A DNA stretch of 64,000 nucleotides, from the NCBI GenBank assembly GCA_904846265.1, contig CAJHAA010000003.1, forward strand, positions 1 to 64,000, in the 5' to 3' direction. Below the pieces are notes generated by a model. The model had not been told where the DNA came from. It was given only the letters and a program-made list of their open reading frames with translations, and ran no database searches. Numbering within the stretch: the stretch's first letter is position 1; every line of letters starts with the position of its first letter. Source of the DNA: Psychrobacter immobilis (GTDB lineage: Bacteria > Pseudomonadota > Gammaproteobacteria > Pseudomonadales > Moraxellaceae). Positions 63,162 to 64,000 of the stretch are shown here, one piece after another. A program made the translations under genes and the position numbers.

Positions 63162-64000
63162 CTATAATCCCGATGCGTAAGCCACCATTTGCTGACGTTC
63201 TTCATCAGTCAATTTTGTGAGATTACCCAGTGGCATATAGCCCGTTTGTACGGCAGTGACGATTTTTGCTTTATGAGTTTTCATGTCGGTCGGTGTTTGC
63301 AAGATGATACCAGCTGGCGGCGCGGCAAATCCTTGCTGAGTAGGCTGAGCGGCATGGCACGTGCTACAGCGCGTGTGCACGACATCCATAATGGCATCAT
63401 CAGCAGAGGCAGTTACTGGCACGACGTCGGCAGTGATATTTTCATTTGAGGCGGCATCAGTGCTTATAGTAGAACCGTCGGCTGCGCTATCAGTAGTTGT
63501 TGGTGGCACACTATTTGGTGTCGCCGTTTCAGCAGCGGCTGCAGCAGTGACAACAGGTAATGGCTCAATTGGTTCTGGGCGCATCCAAATAATTAACAAT
63601 ACAGTTAAGACAGCAGGGATGACCAAATAACGCGGCTTATGATTGTCTAAATGCTTTTGGTTAAAATAGTGACGTACAATAGCCGTGATGATACCCACAA
63701 ATACCAATACCAACCAGCCGTGAGCATGAGAGTACATCATCGGATAATGATTGCTAATCATGGTAAAGATCAGCGGTAAGGTAAAATAGTTGTTCATCAG
63801 CGAGCGGTTTTTTGCTTGTAATGCCAAGTCCGCCACTTCTTTGCCTGGTTTTTCGCCACGCCTCACGCATTCTACCAGCGCTCGTTGAGCAGGCATGATG
63901 CCGAAGAAGACGTTACCTGCCATTACCGTACCTAAGATAGCACCGATATGAATGAACGAAGCACGGTCACTAAATAGCTGATAAGAACCCCAGCAGGCGA
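63162..64000 (-). CDS. puuD: Urate hydroxylase PuuD (N-terminal part missing)
   Basis: The gene runs off the window's right end: reading upstream of the Met at 63923 continues with CWGSYQLFSDRASFIHIGAILGTVMAGNVFFG, so the true start lies beyond 64000. The visible part has membrane helices (HGWLVLVFVGIITAIV, LVIPAVLTVLLIIWM), a Pro/Ala/Thr-rich linker and a C-terminal cytochrome c domain with CSTCH. PuuD is a membrane urate oxidase that feeds electrons through its heme instead of making peroxide. It starts the pathway completed here by puuE, ureidoglycine aminohydrolase and allA. Confidence 0.95.
   Translation of the reverse strand, partial: ACWGSYQLFSDRASFIHIGAILGTVMAGNVFFGIMPAQRALVECVRRGEKPGKEVADLALQAKNRSLMNNYFTLPLIFTMISNHYPMMYSHAHGWLVLVFVGIITAIVRHYFNQKHLDNHKPRYLVIPAVLTVLLIIWMRPEPIEPLPVVTAAAAAETATPNSVPPTTTDSAADGSTISTDAASNENITADVVPVTASADDAIMDVVHTRCSTCHAAQPTQQGFAAPPAGIILQTPTDMKTHKAKIVTAVQTGYMPLGNLTKLTDEERQQMVAYASGL

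Overview
The window is chromosomal DNA of a Moraxellaceae gammaproteobacterium, most likely Psychrobacter. I infer this from the look of the proteins (short BLUF photosensors, Acinetobacter/Psychrobacter-type H-NS, a detached gspN-gspC-gspD cluster), the moderate GC content and AT-rich intergenic DNA. No tRNA, rRNA, CRISPR array or prophage was seen. Transposable DNA is limited to the tail of an IS630-type transposase at the left edge and two copies of a small MITE-like element.

Layout. 1-3.1 kb: IS630 transposase remnant, an unrecognised signalling-type protein, two tandem BLUF proteins and an H-NS protein. 3.4-7.8 kb: type II secretion genes gspN, gspC and gspD, with a perfect 11-copy 15-bp minisatellite between gspC and gspD. 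8-13 kb: TatD hydrolase, tRNA t6A dehydratase, hybrid histidine kinase, then elongation factor P facing the gene of its lysine-modifying enzyme EpmB. 14.4-18.7 kb: a large unrecognised protein and a FimX-like degenerate REC-PAS-GGDEF-EAL protein. 19-24 kb: cytochrome c lipoprotein and a MoxR/DUF58/transglutaminase operon. 24.2-30.5 kb: a frameshifted PACE-type efflux gene, DUF4031, DUF302, LysR regulator, class III alcohol dehydrogenase, haloacid dehalogenase, DsbA-like protein and nitroreductase.

30.8-37.8 kb: a PaoABC-like molybdenum hydroxylase with its maturation genes (XdhC-like and MocA-like) and an acetyltransferase. 37.9-42.3 kb: an HdeD-like membrane protein, a MITE carrying a 12-bp tandem repeat, then a leftward cluster of Roadblock/LC7 protein, PAS protein, a PhnD-like binding protein without a signal peptide and two unrecognised proteins. 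This cluster is the best candidate here for an undescribed signalling system. 42.9-45 kb: NADP-type glutamate dehydrogenase and a PepSY protein.

45.2-56.3 kb: a histidine utilisation operon (hutU, a YjiH-type transporter, hutH, hutG, hutI) with the divergent repressor hutC and a perfect TTGTATATACAA palindrome between them, followed by an amino-acid ABC transporter. 56.5-60.2 kb: EamA exporter and a trpR-trpE-trpG cluster with candidate Trp operators. 60.4-64 kb: purine (urate/allantoin) catabolism genes allA, (S)-ureidoglycine aminohydrolase, puuE and a partial puuD. The hut, purine and Mo-hydroxylase blocks suggest an organism that scavenges nitrogen and carbon from histidine, purines and aldehydes or heterocycles. 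Many convergent gene pairs share one bidirectional terminator hairpin. Degenerate ~15-bp repeats recur in several intergenic gaps.
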